Notes: generated by a model not told the origin, from the sequence alone. A DNA stretch of 64,000 nucleotides from JACDAV01 sp964626755 (GCA_964626755.1 CAZVGO010000045.1:5547-69546); one strand, 5' to 3'; positions 32,680-42,115 are shown, numbered from the stretch's first letter. Made by a program: numbers and translations.

Positions 32680-35600
32680 TCAGGCCGGGCGGGCCGTCGT
32701 CTCCGCCGCTCCCACCCAGCGGGTCTCTGGGAGCTCACCGAGCCATGGCACCGCGCTGCACGCGGTGTACAGGCGGCGTGCCGCGGCCTCATCGCCAGTC
32801 GGATCCAGCCCTGCTCGTCGGGCGAGGAGTGCGGCATCGGCGTAGGCGTCGGCTGCGGGGAGTGGATAGTCGATGGCCTCGTACTCGGCCGCCACGGCAC
32901 GGAGGGTCGCGCCGCCCGCACTTGGCTCATCGGTGAGTGCCTGCAGCCAGCGTCGCTGAAGCTCCCGGACGGGCCCGGTGCAGCGCGCCGCGACGTCCTG
33001 GTACATCTCCGCGGCCCGCGCGAGACTGGAGACGTCGCCGATCCGCACGGCCATCCTTCCCGCGAGCGGCGCCGTGTCGATGAATGAGAAGGGTGCTACG
33101 TCGGGTGAGTCGAAGACCGCGACCAGCAACCTGAAGGCGGCCGAAGGATCATCCGGCCAGAGGAGGAGGGCGTCGAAGACGGAGTGGTAGGCCGCCGCTT
33201 GTGGCTCGATCACGCTCGTCGCCTGTCTCGCCAGTTCAAGGTCGGCGCGAGCACCCTCCCGGTCGCCCATCGCCATGCGGACCCAGGCGCGCTGCACGAG
33301 ACTCCCCGCGAGCCGGCCCGCCGCTTCGCCGAGAAGGCGGGCGGAGGCGATGGCTTCTTCGACGTACGGGAGGGCCTCGAGCAGGCGCCCCTGGAGGGTG
33401 AGCATGTCGGCAGCGTTCTGGGTGAGCCACGACGTGGCGGAGTGGTCCATGCTCCGCCGGGCCCGCTCGAGGCCTTCCATGAAGATCGGCATGATCCGGT
33501 CGGTCGTCTCGCCGTTGCCCTGCATGATTGCGGGCACGTTGATGTAGCAGCGGGTCATCACGAAGCGATCGTTCGCGGCACGAGCAAGCTCCATGCTCTC
33601 TTCGACCAGGACGAGGCCGCCGTGCGCGTCACCGAGGAATCCCTTGGCGATGCCGAGGTCGTGGAGGGCCACGCGCTCGACATCGTGAGCGCCACAGGCA
33701 CGGGCTTCCTCGATCGCCTTCAGGAGGATCGGCGGCGCCTCCTCCAGGGGCCCGGCTCGCCAGTACGTCCAGCCCAGCCGAGCGCGTAGCCCGGCCCGCC
33801 CCGGCGTGGGTGGCCCATTCTCCAGGCGGGCGATGCCGTCACGAATCAGCGCACGCGCGCCATCGATGTCGTCGGCGTTATACAGGAAGAATCCAAGCGC
33901 CGTCCGCACCTTGGCGAGCTGCTGCTCATCGTCCTTGCTGTGGTCGGGGGCCGCCTCCCCGAGCGCCAGGGCCTCCTCGAGAACGACGCGCAGCAGGTCG
34001 TTCGGCTCGTAGCCTTCGGATGCGTCCTGGTACTCGATGGCCAGGGCAACGCGCTCTCGGGCGGGCAGGTTCAGCAGCCGGGCCTGCTCAACAGCGGTGC
34101 GAAACCAGCGGGCAGCCTGCTCCTTGTTCGCGAGCGCATCGGCTCGGCTACCGGCCCGACGCGCGTACGTGTAGGTCTTGTGGCGCAGGTCGCGCAGTCG
34201 CTCCGAGTCGGGAGCGGCGAACTCCTCCTCGTACCGCAGGGCGGCCAGGTAGTGAGCGGCCAGGAGCTCGACCATCTCGTCCTGGCGGTCGGCCAGGGTC
34301 TCCTCCGCCCACCGCGCGACGTCGAGGTGCTTCGCGGCGCGGTCGCGCTTCGGCAGCGAGTCGTAGGCCACGTCGCGGATGAGGACGTGGCGGAACCCGA
34401 ACTCGGACGCCCCCGCGAGCGCCGAGGGCTGCCTTGGAACGACGAGCTCCTTGACCCGCAGGCGTCTCAGGACCTCGCCCGTGGCCGACGTGCCCTGCCG
34501 CGAGAGGTGGCCGATGAGCGCGTCCCAGAAGATCCGCCCCACGACCGCGGCGTTCTGGGCAGCCCGTTTCTCCGCGGCGGGCAATCCGTCGAGGCGCGCC
34601 GCCAGCACGGCGTGGATCGACCCCGGGATCTCGACCTCATCCACGGGCCGGGCGAGCTGCCAGTGGCCATCGCCGAAGCGGAGGACACCACGGTCGACGA
34701 ACATCCGGACCAGCTCCTCGGTGAAGAGCGGGTTGCCGTCGGCGAGCGTGACCACGCGGTCACGCAGCGGCGACGGGAGGCCCCCGGCGAGCAGCGCGTC
34801 GACCAGCTGGGCGCTCTCGGCAGCGTCGAGCGGCTCCAGGACGATCGAGGCCACGTTCGGCATGCCGCCGCCCCAGGCCGGGCGCAGCTCGAGCAGCTCG
34901 TGGCGGGCGAGGCAGAGGATCACGATGGGGCCTTCCGCCCAGCGAGCCAGGTACTCGATGAAGTCGAGCAGGCCGACGTCTGCCCAGTGGATGTCCTCCT
35001 GGACGAGGACGAGCGGGTTCTGTCCGGCGAGGAGCTCGAGATAGCGGCGCCAGGCGTCGAAGAGCTGGTCTCGGCCCATCTCCGTCGCCGGGCCCAGTGC
35101 CAGCAGGGCTTCGATGGCCTGCATCAGCTCGGAATCGGCAGCGCCGCCCAGCTCCTCCAACCGCGCCGCGAGCTTCGCGGCGGCCGTCGCAGGGGCGTCG
35201 TCGTCGAGGATCTTGGCGTCGGCCTTGATCGCGTCCGCGAGCGCGGAGTAGCTCGCCTGCGCGTAGGCGAGGCAACGGCCCTTCCGCCAGTAGTAGGTGT
35301 CCGGGAGGCCGTCGAGATACTTCTCCAGCTCCCACGTCAGCCGCGACTTCCCGACTCCTGCGCTGCCGATGACCGTCACGAGGTGCGGCCGACCATCGGC
35401 CACCGTCCGGCGCACGGTCTCCTTGATGAGCGCGATCTCTTCGTCCCGCCCGATGAGCGGCGCCTCGATCCCCAGCGACGGGCGGACCCCGCCCCGCCGG
35501 GCCTTGACCGCCACCGCCCGCCACGCGGCGACCGGCAGCGCCTTGCCTTTGAGCGCTGCGGGCGCCAGTTCCTCGTATTCGACGACCTCCCGCGTCGCGG

Positions 35601-36255
35601 CGTAGGCGAACGGGCCCACGGCGATCGCGCCCGGCAGCGCGATCTGCTGAAGCCGCGCGGCGATGTTGACGGCATCGCCCGTCACGATCCGGTCCCGCTC
35701 ACCCTGCGCGCGCCCGAGGTCCACGAGCACCTCGCCCGTCTCGACCCCGATTCGGAGGGCAAGCTCCGGCCGGCCCTCGGCCCGCAGCTCGGTGGCGAGC
35801 TCGCCCATCGCCGCCTGCATCTCGAGCGCAGCCCGCACGGCGCGTTCAGCGTCGTCCTCGTGGGTGGCCGGCACGCCGAAAACCGCGAGCATCGCGTCCC
35901 CGGCGAACTTCTCGACCGTCCCCTCGTACCGGACGACCTCGGCACTCAGGCGGTCGAACGCCCGGGTGACGAGGGCCTGGACGAGCTCCGGGTCGCTCGA
36001 CTCGTTGAGGCTGGTGAAGCCGACGAGGTCCGCGAAGACCATCGTTGCGACCTTGCGCTCGCGATCCGTCTCCGCCGAGTCGGCGGCCTCCGGTGCCACC
36101 GGCGCCCCGGTCGCCGTGCCGCAGCGCGGGCAGAAGCGCGCGTCGGCTGCGAGGCTGGCGCCGCAACTCGAGCACGCCTGGTCCACGGGCGTGCCGCAAG
36201 CGCGGCAGAAGCGGCTACCGGCCTCCAGCGCCTGACCACACGCGCGGCAGTTCAC
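32680..36255 (-). CDS. Class III cyclase with zinc ribbons, AAA ATPase and helical repeats
   Basis: A GTG start gives 1191 residues. Domains in order: two zinc ribbons (CRACGQALEAGSRFCRACG; CSSCGASLAADARFCPRCG, residues 3-46), class III nucleotidyl cyclase (MVFADLVGFTSLNE and KFAGDAMLAVFG, about 70-240), AAA/NB-ARC-type ATPase (Walker A GSAGVGKSR, about 295-480), and a long TPR-like helical region to the end. Metal Asp residues are present in FADL and GDAML. Such proteins likely make cAMP on a partner signal. Operon with the cNMP-MFS gene; a TACCAT -10 lies 6 bases before the start. Confidence 0.85.
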   Translation of the reverse strand: MNCRACGQALEAGSRFCRACGTPVDQACSSCGASLAADARFCPRCGTATGAPVAPEAADSAETDRERKVATMVFADLVGFTSLNESSDPELVQALVTRAFDRLSAEVVRYEGTVEKFAGDAMLAVFGVPATHEDDAERAVRAALEMQAAMGELATELRAEGRPELALRIGVETGEVLVDLGRAQGERDRIVTGDAVNIAARLQQIALPGAIAVGPFAYAATREVVEYEELAPAALKGKALPVAAWRAVAVKARRGGVRPSLGIEAPLIGRDEEIALIKETVRRTVADGRPHLVTVIGSAGVGKSRLTWELEKYLDGLPDTYYWRKGRCLAYAQASYSALADAIKADAKILDDDAPATAAAKLAARLEELGGAADSELMQAIEALLALGPATEMGRDQLFDAWRRYLELLAGQNPLVLVQEDIHWADVGLLDFIEYLARWAEGPIVILCLARHELLELRPAWGGGMPNVASIVLEPLDAAESAQLVDALLAGGLPSPLRDRVVTLADGNPLFTEELVRMFVDRGVLRFGDGHWQLARPVDEVEIPGSIHAVLAARLDGLPAAEKRAAQNAAVVGRIFWDALIGHLSRQGTSATGEVLRRLRVKELVVPRQPSALAGASEFGFRHVLIRDVAYDSLPKRDRAAKHLDVARWAEETLADRQDEMVELLAAHYLAALRYEEEFAAPDSERLRDLRHKTYTYARRAGSRADALANKEQAARWFRTAVEQARLLNLPARERVALAIEYQDASEGYEPNDLLRVVLEEALALGEAAPDHSKDDEQQLAKVRTALGFFLYNADDIDGARALIRDGIARLENGPPTPGRAGLRARLGWTYWRAGPLEEAPPILLKAIEEARACGAHDVERVALHDLGIAKGFLGDAHGGLVLVEESMELARAANDRFVMTRCYINVPAIMQGNGETTDRIMPIFMEGLERARRSMDHSATSWLTQNAADMLTLQGRLLEALPYVEEAIASARLLGEAAGRLAGSLVQRAWVRMAMGDREGARADLELARQATSVIEPQAAAYHSVFDALLLWPDDPSAAFRLLVAVFDSPDVAPFSFIDTAPLAGRMAVRIGDVSSLARAAEMYQDVAARCTGPVRELQRRWLQALTDEPSAGGATLRAVAAEYEAIDYPLPAADAYADAALLARRAGLDPTGDEAAARRLYTACSAVPWLGELPETRWVGAAETTARPA

Positions 36256-36261
36256 CGCCGC

Positions 36262-36267
36262 ATGGTA
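36262..36267 (-). promoter_or_regulatory. -10 element TACCAT for leaderless transcript
   Basis: TACCAT on the minus strand ends 6 bases before the GTG at 36255, so the cyclase/MFS transcript probably begins at the start codon. Confidence 0.55.
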
Positions 36268-36300
36268 GACCCCGGGTGCGCTCGGCCGAAATGGCGCGGG

Positions 36301-36951
36301 CTAGTCGAGGCGGCGGATGACGCCGATGAGCTTGCCCTGGATTCGGACATCGTCGTAGAACTGGGCGGGATAGTTCGGGTTGGCCGGCTGGAGCCGGATC
36401 CGGTCCTTCTCCTTGAAGAAGGTCTTGAGCGTCACGGCGTTGTCCTCGACCTGGGCGACGACGATGTCGCCGTTGCGGGCCGTGGACTGGGGCCGGATCA
36501 GGACGAAATCCCCGTCCGCGATGTGGGCCTCGATCATCGAGTCGCCGCGGACCTTCAGCACGTACGCGTCGCCGCTCGGCGCGAGGAGGTCCGGGACCGC
36601 CATCGTCTCCGACGCGTCCTGGTATGCCTCGATCGGTCCGCCGGCCGCGACCTCGCCGATGATCGGCAGGACGTGCGCCTCCGACACCCCGGACTGGGGG
36701 ACGAGCTCGCTTGACAGGCCCAGCTGGAGCGCGGCCGTTGGTGTCAGCCGGATCGCCCGGGACTGGGCGGCGCCACGCTCGAGGTAGCCGTCCCGCTCGA
36801 GGATCTGGAGGTGGTGGTGGACGGCGGAGGTGGAGGCCAGCCCGACCGCGCGGGCGATCTCGCGGACCGACGGCGGATAGCCCCGGGCGCGCAGCGTGGC
36901 GGAGATGAAGTCGAGGATCCGGACCTTGCGTTCGGCGTCGTGCTTCGTCAC
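36301..36951 (-). CDS. lexA: LexA repressor
   Basis: A GTG with AAAGGAGG about 6 bases upstream gives 216 residues. The N-terminal winged helix (YPPSVREIARAVGLASTSAV) binds SOS boxes. The C-terminal S24 peptidase domain has cleavage site A103-G104 (EVAAGGP), catalytic S138 (GDSMIE) and K176 (VTLKTFF). RecA-stimulated self-cleavage lifts repression. A LexA box lies 30 bases upstream, giving auto-regulation. Divergent from or adjacent to the kinase gene at 36997 on the same strand. Confidence 0.95.
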   Translation of the reverse strand: MTKHDAERKVRILDFISATLRARGYPPSVREIARAVGLASTSAVHHHLQILERDGYLERGAAQSRAIRLTPTAALQLGLSSELVPQSGVSEAHVLPIIGEVAAGGPIEAYQDASETMAVPDLLAPSGDAYVLKVRGDSMIEAHIADGDFVLIRPQSTARNGDIVVAQVEDNAVTLKTFFKEKDRIRLQPANPNYPAQFYDDVRIQGKLIGVIRRLD

Positions 36952-36980
36952 TCGCGCCTCCTTTGGGCCCTCATGATACC

Positions 36981-36992
36981 GAACGGACGTTC
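36981..36992. promoter_or_regulatory. LexA box in the lexA promoter
   Basis: GAACGGACGTTC, 29 bases before the lexA start codon, fits GAAC-N4-GTTC and the usual auto-regulation of lexA. It defines the local SOS motif used to judge the other sites. Confidence 0.85.
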
Positions 36993-36996
36993 GATG

Positions 36997-37641
36997 TCAA
37001 GCGGGGCGGGCGCCTTTCGCCTCGTTCGTGACCACGAGGTCGAACGACGACGCTGTCCGAACATGGGTGAAGTAGTGGTCCTCGGCGGCATCCCATCGAG
37101 CGTGCCACGCGTCCCGAAAGGGCTCCTCCTCGCGTTCGACGAGCCGCCGGTGTCGCTCGGTCACGGGGATGTCGATGAGAACGGCGAGATCGATCAGGTC
37201 GGCGAGCTCGGGCCGGCTCGAGTACGCGCCCTCCAGCACGATCACCGGCGCCGGTGTCCGGGTCACCGCCTCGGTCGCCATCGGGTAGGTGCCGTCGGGC
37301 CGGGTTCCGGCCTCGAAATCGAACGGGTGCCACGACGCGGTCCGGCCGGCCAGGAGGGGCTCCAGTGCTTCCGTGCGCAACCGGCGCCAGTCGATCGCGG
37401 CCGCCGCTCGTTCATCGGGGCTGAATGCGTCCCACTCCGCGTCCGTGATCTCGGCGGCGAAGAAGTCGTCGCTCGGCACGATGACCGCGTCGAGCTCGGC
37501 CGCGACGGCGGCAGCCAGCGTCGACTTCCCCGAGCCGCTCCCACCATCAATCGCTACGAGCACCGGCCGACCGGGCCGAGCCGCCATGCGCCGGCGGATC
37601 TCGGCAACGACCGCCGAACTGGCGCCGGAGTCGTTGACCAT
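36997..37641 (-). CDS. Uridine kinase-like P-loop protein
   Basis: The ATG at 37641, 7 bases after a TACCAT -10, gives 214 residues; an open frame to 37923 runs back through the YkvA gene and is ignored. The P-loop is GGSGSGKST; DDFF follows strand 2 (PSDDFFAAEITDAEWDAFSP), then VIVLEGAYSSRPEL and RRLVEREEEPFRDAWHARWD (lid). This is the udk/phosphoribulokinase-like pattern, phosphorylating a nucleoside or small molecule. Short and lacking a C-terminal domain. The LexA box is between it and lexA, but it ends there, so SOS control is unlikely. Confidence 0.75.
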   Translation of the reverse strand: MVNDSGASSAVVAEIRRRMAARPGRPVLVAIDGGSGSGKSTLAAAVAAELDAVIVPSDDFFAAEITDAEWDAFSPDERAAAAIDWRRLRTEALEPLLAGRTASWHPFDFEAGTRPDGTYPMATEAVTRTPAPVIVLEGAYSSRPELADLIDLAVLIDIPVTERHRRLVEREEEPFRDAWHARWDAAEDHYFTHVRTASSFDLVVTNEAKGARPA

Positions 37642-37648
37642 GCGGCGG

Positions 37649-37654
37649 ATGGTA
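37649..37654 (-). promoter_or_regulatory. -10 element TACCAT for leaderless transcript
   Basis: TACCAT on the minus strand ends 7 bases before the ATG at 37641 and supports that start for the kinase-like gene. Confidence 0.5.
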
Positions 37655-37714
37655 CGCAGGGCCGTCGCTCGCGTGGCTGGTAGACTGCCACTCCCCCACG
37701 AGGACTCCGAGCGG

Positions 37715-38284
37715 ATGGCGAAGAAGGATCGGCCGGCGAAGGACGAGGCGCTGGCGACGGACCAGGAGCTGAAGAAGCGCGGGAAGCGGCAGCGGAGCAT
37801 GGGCGGCGGCATGCGGCGGGCCATGGGCCTCCTCGCGTTCCTGCCGGTCGCCAGTCGGGTGCCGGCGTACGCGCGGCTCGTCTGGGCGCTCGCCCTCGAT
37901 TCGCGGACGCCGAACTCGCACAAGGCGCTTCTCGGCGGCGCGCTCGGCTACCTCGTGCTGGGGCGTGACCTCGTGCCGGACGACGTGCCGCTCCTCGGCG
38001 GGCTCGACGATCTCGTCGTCGTCGCCCTCGCGCTCGACCTCTTCCTCGACGGCGTCCCGGACGACCTGCTCGACGAGAAGCTCGACGACCTCGGCATCGA
38101 CAAGGTGGCGTTCGAGCGAGACGTCGCGCAGATCCGGCGGCTGACCCCGAAGCCGGTCCGCAAGGCGATCCGGCGGATCCCCGGTGCGCTTGCATCGGCC
38201 GCCAATGCCGTGGAGCAGTCCGGCGTCGCGCCTCGCATCAGGCACTGGATCAACAGGGAGAACAGGGAGGAATCACTCGCGTGA
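37715..38284 (+). CDS. YkvA/DUF1232-like membrane protein
   Basis: The ATG at 37715 gives 189 residues. A basic N-terminus (KKRGKRQRSMGGGMRRAMGL) precedes the DUF1232 core: YARLVWALALDSRTPNSHKA, LGGALGYLVLGRDLVPDDVP and LLGGLDDLVVVALALDLFLD, with the typical 'Y-L-x-P-x-D-x-(I/V)-P' and 'G-x-x-D-D' turns. Two weak membrane helices are likely. A TAGACT at 37681-37686 may be its -10. Its stop overlaps the rplI start (GTGA). Confidence 0.75.
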   Translation: MAKKDRPAKDEALATDQELKKRGKRQRSMGGGMRRAMGLLAFLPVASRVPAYARLVWALALDSRTPNSHKALLGGALGYLVLGRDLVPDDVPLLGGLDDLVVVALALDLFLDGVPDDLLDEKLDDLGIDKVAFERDVAQIRRLTPKPVRKAIRRIPGALASAANAVEQSGVAPRIRHWINRENREESLA

Positions 38285-38724
38285 AGGTCATCCTCACCCA
38301 GGACATCGCGACGCTTGGCAAGAGCGGCGAGATGAAGACCGTGGCCAGCGGCTTCGCCACGAACTACCTCATCCCGCGCAAGCTCGCCGTGCCGGCCGCC
38401 GGTGGCGCCTACCGAGCCTGGCAGCACGACATCGCGAGCCGCGAGGACAAGCGGCAGCGTGAGCGCGAAGATGCCGAGATCGCCGCGACCCGGATCGCGA
38501 GCACGACCCTCACGATGGGCGTGAAGGTCGGCGAGGGCGGCAAGCTCTACGGCTCGATCACGTCGAAGGACATCGGCGATGCCCTGGCCCGGCGCGGGAT
38601 CGACATCGACCGCCACAAGATCGACCTCGAGGAGCCGCTCAAGTCGCTCGGCACGTACAAGGTCGCGATCAAGATCGCGGGCCTGAACCCCGAGGTCACG
38701 ATCGTCGTCGAGCCGAAGGGCTAG
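38281..38724 (+). CDS. rplI: Ribosomal protein bL9
   Basis: The GTG start overlaps the upstream stop (GTGA); 147 residues. MKVILTQDIATLGKSGEMKT and FATNYLIPRKLAVPA are the N-terminal rRNA-binding domain; the long connecting helix has many Arg/Glu, and ITSKDIGDALARRGIDIDRH begins the C-terminal domain. It binds 23S rRNA at the base of the L1 stalk. Usual length. Translational coupling to a YkvA-like gene is unusual, as rplI usually follows rpsR. Confidence 0.95.
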   Translation: MKVILTQDIATLGKSGEMKTVASGFATNYLIPRKLAVPAAGGAYRAWQHDIASREDKRQREREDAEIAATRIASTTLTMGVKVGEGGKLYGSITSKDIGDALARRGIDIDRHKIDLEEPLKSLGTYKVAIKIAGLNPEVTIVVEPKG

Positions 38725-38730
38725 GCCCGG

Positions 38731-40794
38731 TCAGGGCGACCTGAGCCGGAACACCGCGGTGCCGTCCCGGTCGTAGAGCGTCTCGAACAGCGGGCTCAAC
38801 CTGAAGTCCGTCGCCTCGCCGTCCTCGCAGATCAGGAGCCCGCCGAAGGACAGCACATACGTCGCCCCGTGGCGGGCGACGAGCTCCGCCGCAAGCTCCG
38901 ACCCGCCGCAGTAGATCCGCATCGTGTCGCGCTCCCGCTCGGTCGGGTCGTAGCCGAGGTTCGCGACATACGGTCCGAACGTGGTGAGCCGCAGGCGGCC
39001 GGCGATGTCGACCGGGCTGTTGATGAACGCGTCGGTCACGAAGACCGCCCGCTCGGGCGTGTTCCTCTCGATCCACCGGCCCGCCGCCTCCTGCGACAGC
39101 GTCAGCGCCAGCCCCGGGTGCGTCGCGTGCCAGATGCCGATCAACGCGGGAGAGATCGCCGCGACGGCGAGCACCGCGTAGATCGCCCGCGGCTGCCAGT
39201 TGCAGATGAGCCAGGCGGCGAGGATCGCCACGGCGATCCACATGACCTGGAAGTACTTGTTCATGTCGAATTCGACGGCGCTCACGACGACGATGTTCGG
39301 GATGACGAACAGCGCCCCGAGCCAGGCGGCGAGGAACAGGACCGTCGGCGTCAGCAAACGACGCCACGCGGCGACCCCGATGGCACCCAGTGCGAGGAGG
39401 AACGGCAGGCCCAGGTTCGTCACGTAGAAGAACAACACGCCCAGGGGTCCGTCGGCCCGGCGCGCCTCGCTCCAGATCGAGACGAGGTGGAACGCCCCGC
39501 GTTCGCCCTGCTGGAGGATGGCGCCGGTGATGAACGGCATCGCCAGCACGACCGGGGCGAGGAACAGAGCGGCGTCGCGGCGGAACGTGGGCGCCTCCCA
39601 GCCGCGCTTCGCGATGACGTACAGGAGGACGACCAGGTAGGTCGCCGGAAAGAAGTAGAACTGGAACGGCGCGAGGAGCGCGGCGAGGACGCCGGCCAGC
39701 AGCACGCCGGACGGACGCCGCCCGAGGCAGGCGACGACGAGGAGGATCACCCCGACCAGCCCCGGCAGGCCGAGGGTCGTCGCCCGGTGCGGCAGGAGGC
39801 CGGTCCCGAAGATCGACGCGATTCGAAAGTACGGCCAGCCCTCCGCCCAGCTGTTGTCGTATGGGTTCCGGGTGACGAGGCCGACGACGTCGCCCGAGCC
39901 GGCGAGGATGTCGGCGCCCAGCCGAAGCCAGCCCATCCCGCCGCCGAAGCAGACGAGGATCGTCGCGATCGTCGCGACCAGGCCGTTGCCGGTGAGCTGC
40001 CGGGCGAGCTCCCAGACGAGCAGCGCGAGCATCCCCGCGAACAGGGCGCTCGTAAGGAAGTAGACCCCGATGATGTCGACCCCGGCGACGCTCGAGGCGA
40101 TCGCGCCGTGGAAGTCGGCGAACCAGTGGTACGTCAGCGGCGCGCCGGCGAAGTAGGGCACCTCCGGCGGGAAGTTGCCGTGGCTGATGCTCGAGCCGAT
40201 CGACACGTGGACGAGCAGGTCGCTCCAGTTCCAGCCGCCCGAGACCCAGCCCCGGGGAGTCGGGTGCCAGCCGTTCAGGGCGAGGACCGCCAGGATCACC
40301 AGGCCGATCGTGCCGGCGACCGCGAACGCCGGGGCGTCGGCCCGCAGGGCGGCTCGGATGCGATCTCCCGAGGGCAGGGGCGGCGGCGGCGCGAGCCACG
40401 GCAGCCGAAGCGTGGCGAGGCCGGCCGTGGCCGCCGCGAGGAGCACGACCGCGACGAGGATGCTCACCCGCCCGAACCCGGCGACGACCGAGACAACGTT
40501 CACGAGGTGGGCCGAGACGAAGACGCTCGTGACGACCGCGAGGCCGACCCGCCCGGGTGGCGGGAGGTTCGGGGCGACCCGGCTGACCAGCCACCAGCCT
40601 GGGACCGCGAAGAGGAACGGCCAGGCGATCGCGATCGCGGTCAGCGGGATGACCCAGGCAAGGACCACGGCCCCGAACCCGATCAGGCCAACTCCGAGGG
40701 CGGTCCGCTGAGTGGGGGTGAGCCGCGACAGGGCGTCCGCCGCGGCGACCAGCGGGCTCCCTCGGGGATTCACAGGGGTCGATGATACAGACAT
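38731..40794 (-). CDS. Large integral membrane protein, GT-C/DUF2298-like
   Basis: The ATG at 40794 gives 687 residues; its start codon overlaps that of dinB on the other strand within CATG. About 14 membrane segments span the chain. After the fifth, HVSIGSSISHGNFPPEVPYF and YHWFADFHGAIASSVAGVDI resemble the outside catalytic loop of GT-C/DUF2298-type polyprenyl-phosphate glycosyltransferases. A soluble tail (GRWIERNTPERAVFVTDAFI... GATYVLSFGG) ends the protein. Role is probably cell-envelope sugar transfer; substrate unknown. Confidence 0.65.
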   Translation of the reverse strand: MSVSSTPVNPRGSPLVAAADALSRLTPTQRTALGVGLIGFGAVVLAWVIPLTAIAIAWPFLFAVPGWWLVSRVAPNLPPPGRVGLAVVTSVFVSAHLVNVVSVVAGFGRVSILVAVVLLAAATAGLATLRLPWLAPPPPLPSGDRIRAALRADAPAFAVAGTIGLVILAVLALNGWHPTPRGWVSGGWNWSDLLVHVSIGSSISHGNFPPEVPYFAGAPLTYHWFADFHGAIASSVAGVDIIGVYFLTSALFAGMLALLVWELARQLTGNGLVATIATILVCFGGGMGWLRLGADILAGSGDVVGLVTRNPYDNSWAEGWPYFRIASIFGTGLLPHRATTLGLPGLVGVILLVVACLGRRPSGVLLAGVLAALLAPFQFYFFPATYLVVLLYVIAKRGWEAPTFRRDAALFLAPVVLAMPFITGAILQQGERGAFHLVSIWSEARRADGPLGVLFFYVTNLGLPFLLALGAIGVAAWRRLLTPTVLFLAAWLGALFVIPNIVVVSAVEFDMNKYFQVMWIAVAILAAWLICNWQPRAIYAVLAVAAISPALIGIWHATHPGLALTLSQEAAGRWIERNTPERAVFVTDAFINSPVDIAGRLRLTTFGPYVANLGYDPTERERDTMRIYCGGSELAAELVARHGATYVLSFGGLLICEDGEATDFRLSPLFETLYDRDGTAVFRLRSP

Positions 40795-42115
40795 GACCCG
40801 GACGATCCTCCACGTCGACCTCGACGCGTTCTTCGCCGCCGTCGAGCAGCGCGACCGGCCGGAGCTCCGTGGCAAGCCGGTGATCGTCGGCGGCGGCGGA
40901 CCGAACGACCGGGGCGTGGTCAGCGCCGCGAGCTACGAGGCGCGCAAGTTCGGCGTCCACTCCGCGATGCCGCTTCGCCAGGCCGGCCGCCTCTGCCCGG
41001 ACGGGATCTTCCTGCCGGTCGACGGAGCGAAGTACCAGGCCGCCAGCCGGGACGTCATGGCCGTCCTCCGCCGGTTCACCCCGCTCGTCGAGCCGATCTC
41101 GATCGACGAGGCGTTCCTCGATGTCACGGGCTCGCGCCTGCTGTTCGGGGACGGAGAATCTGTCGGCCGCCAGATCAAGGAGGCGGTTCGGGACGAGGTC
41201 CGGCTGACGATTTCGGTCGGCGTCGCATCGACGAAGCTCGTCGCGAAGATCGCGTCGGACCTCCGGAAGCCGGACGGGCTGGTCGTCGTCCCGCCGGGCG
41301 ACGAGGCGGCATTCCTGGCTCCCCTGCCGATCTCGCGGTTGTGGGGGGTCGGCGAGCGGACCGCGGTAGCGCTGCGTGACTACGGGGTCCGGACGATCGG
41401 CGAGCTCGCGGCGCTCGATCCGCAGGTCCTCACGCGGCGGTTCGGCAAGCACGGCGCCTCGCTCGCCGCGCGGGCCCGGGGTGAGGACGCGGATCCAGTC
41501 TCCGATCGCGGGGATGCGAAGTCGATCGGCCACGAGCACACGTTCGACAAAGACACGGCCGACCGCGAAACGATCGAGCGGACGCTGCTCGCGATGGCCG
41601 AGGGCGTGGCCGGCCGGCTCCGGGCGAGCGGTGTCAAGGCCGGCACGATCAGCGTGAAGATTCGCGACTCCACGTTCCACACGATCACCCGCCAGCGGAC
41701 GCTGCCCGCGCCGACCGACCTCACCGACCCGATCTGGACGACCGCCCTCGAGCTGGCACGGCCGGAGGTTCGGGGAATCCGCGTCCGGCTCCTGGGGGTG
41801 ACGGCCTCGAACCTGGGGTCGCCTGACCAGCTCGCCCTGTTCGAGGCGGGCGACGATCGGGTGCGCCGGACCGTTGAGGCCGCCGATGAGCTCCGGCGCC
41901 GGTTCGGCGAGCGGGCCGTCACGCGGGCGCGGCTCATCGGGACGGGGCTCCCCGCGCCGTTCGAGCGAGACATGGGCAGCGCGGTCGAGCACCGCGGCGT
42001 CCACGCGGCGGACGCAGCGCGGCCGGCGCGACGCCACGCAGCCGCGACCCCCGACGAAGGGCGTGACAGACAAGCTGACACGGAGCTCGACGAGATTCCG
42101 CCCGACGACGCTTGA
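40793..42115 (+). CDS. dinB: DNA polymerase IV (Y-family)
   Basis: The ATG at 40793 gives 440 residues; a longer frame from 40712 adds unrelated residues. Catalytic residues are D9 (HVDLDAFFAAVEQ) and D105-E106 (SIDEAFLD). The thumb helix-hairpin-helix (WGVGERTAVALRDYGVRTIG) and little finger follow; the tail after about residue 390 is disordered and acidic. It copies past lesions with low fidelity. No ribosome site and no LexA box lie before it; a box lies just after it, driving the next gene. Confidence 0.93.
   Translation: MTRTILHVDLDAFFAAVEQRDRPELRGKPVIVGGGGPNDRGVVSAASYEARKFGVHSAMPLRQAGRLCPDGIFLPVDGAKYQAASRDVMAVLRRFTPLVEPISIDEAFLDVTGSRLLFGDGESVGRQIKEAVRDEVRLTISVGVASTKLVAKIASDLRKPDGLVVVPPGDEAAFLAPLPISRLWGVGERTAVALRDYGVRTIGELAALDPQVLTRRFGKHGASLAARARGEDADPVSDRGDAKSIGHEHTFDKDTADRETIERTLLAMAEGVAGRLRASGVKAGTISVKIRDSTFHTITRQRTLPAPTDLTDPIWTTALELARPEVRGIRVRLLGVTASNLGSPDQLALFEAGDDRVRRTVEAADELRRRFGERAVTRARLIGTGLPAPFERDMGSAVEHRGVHAADAARPARRHAAATPDEGRDRQADTELDEIPPDDA

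Noticed and set aside
33940..36714. A 924-codon plus-strand frame opposite the cyclase
   Set aside because: It is the antisense shadow of the cyclase and lexA genes; it has no domain and crosses both gene ends.
38869..40785. A 638-codon plus-strand frame opposite the GT-C-like gene
   Set aside because: The product is almost all Arg, Asp, Gly and Glu, as expected from the complement of a high-G+C membrane-protein gene.
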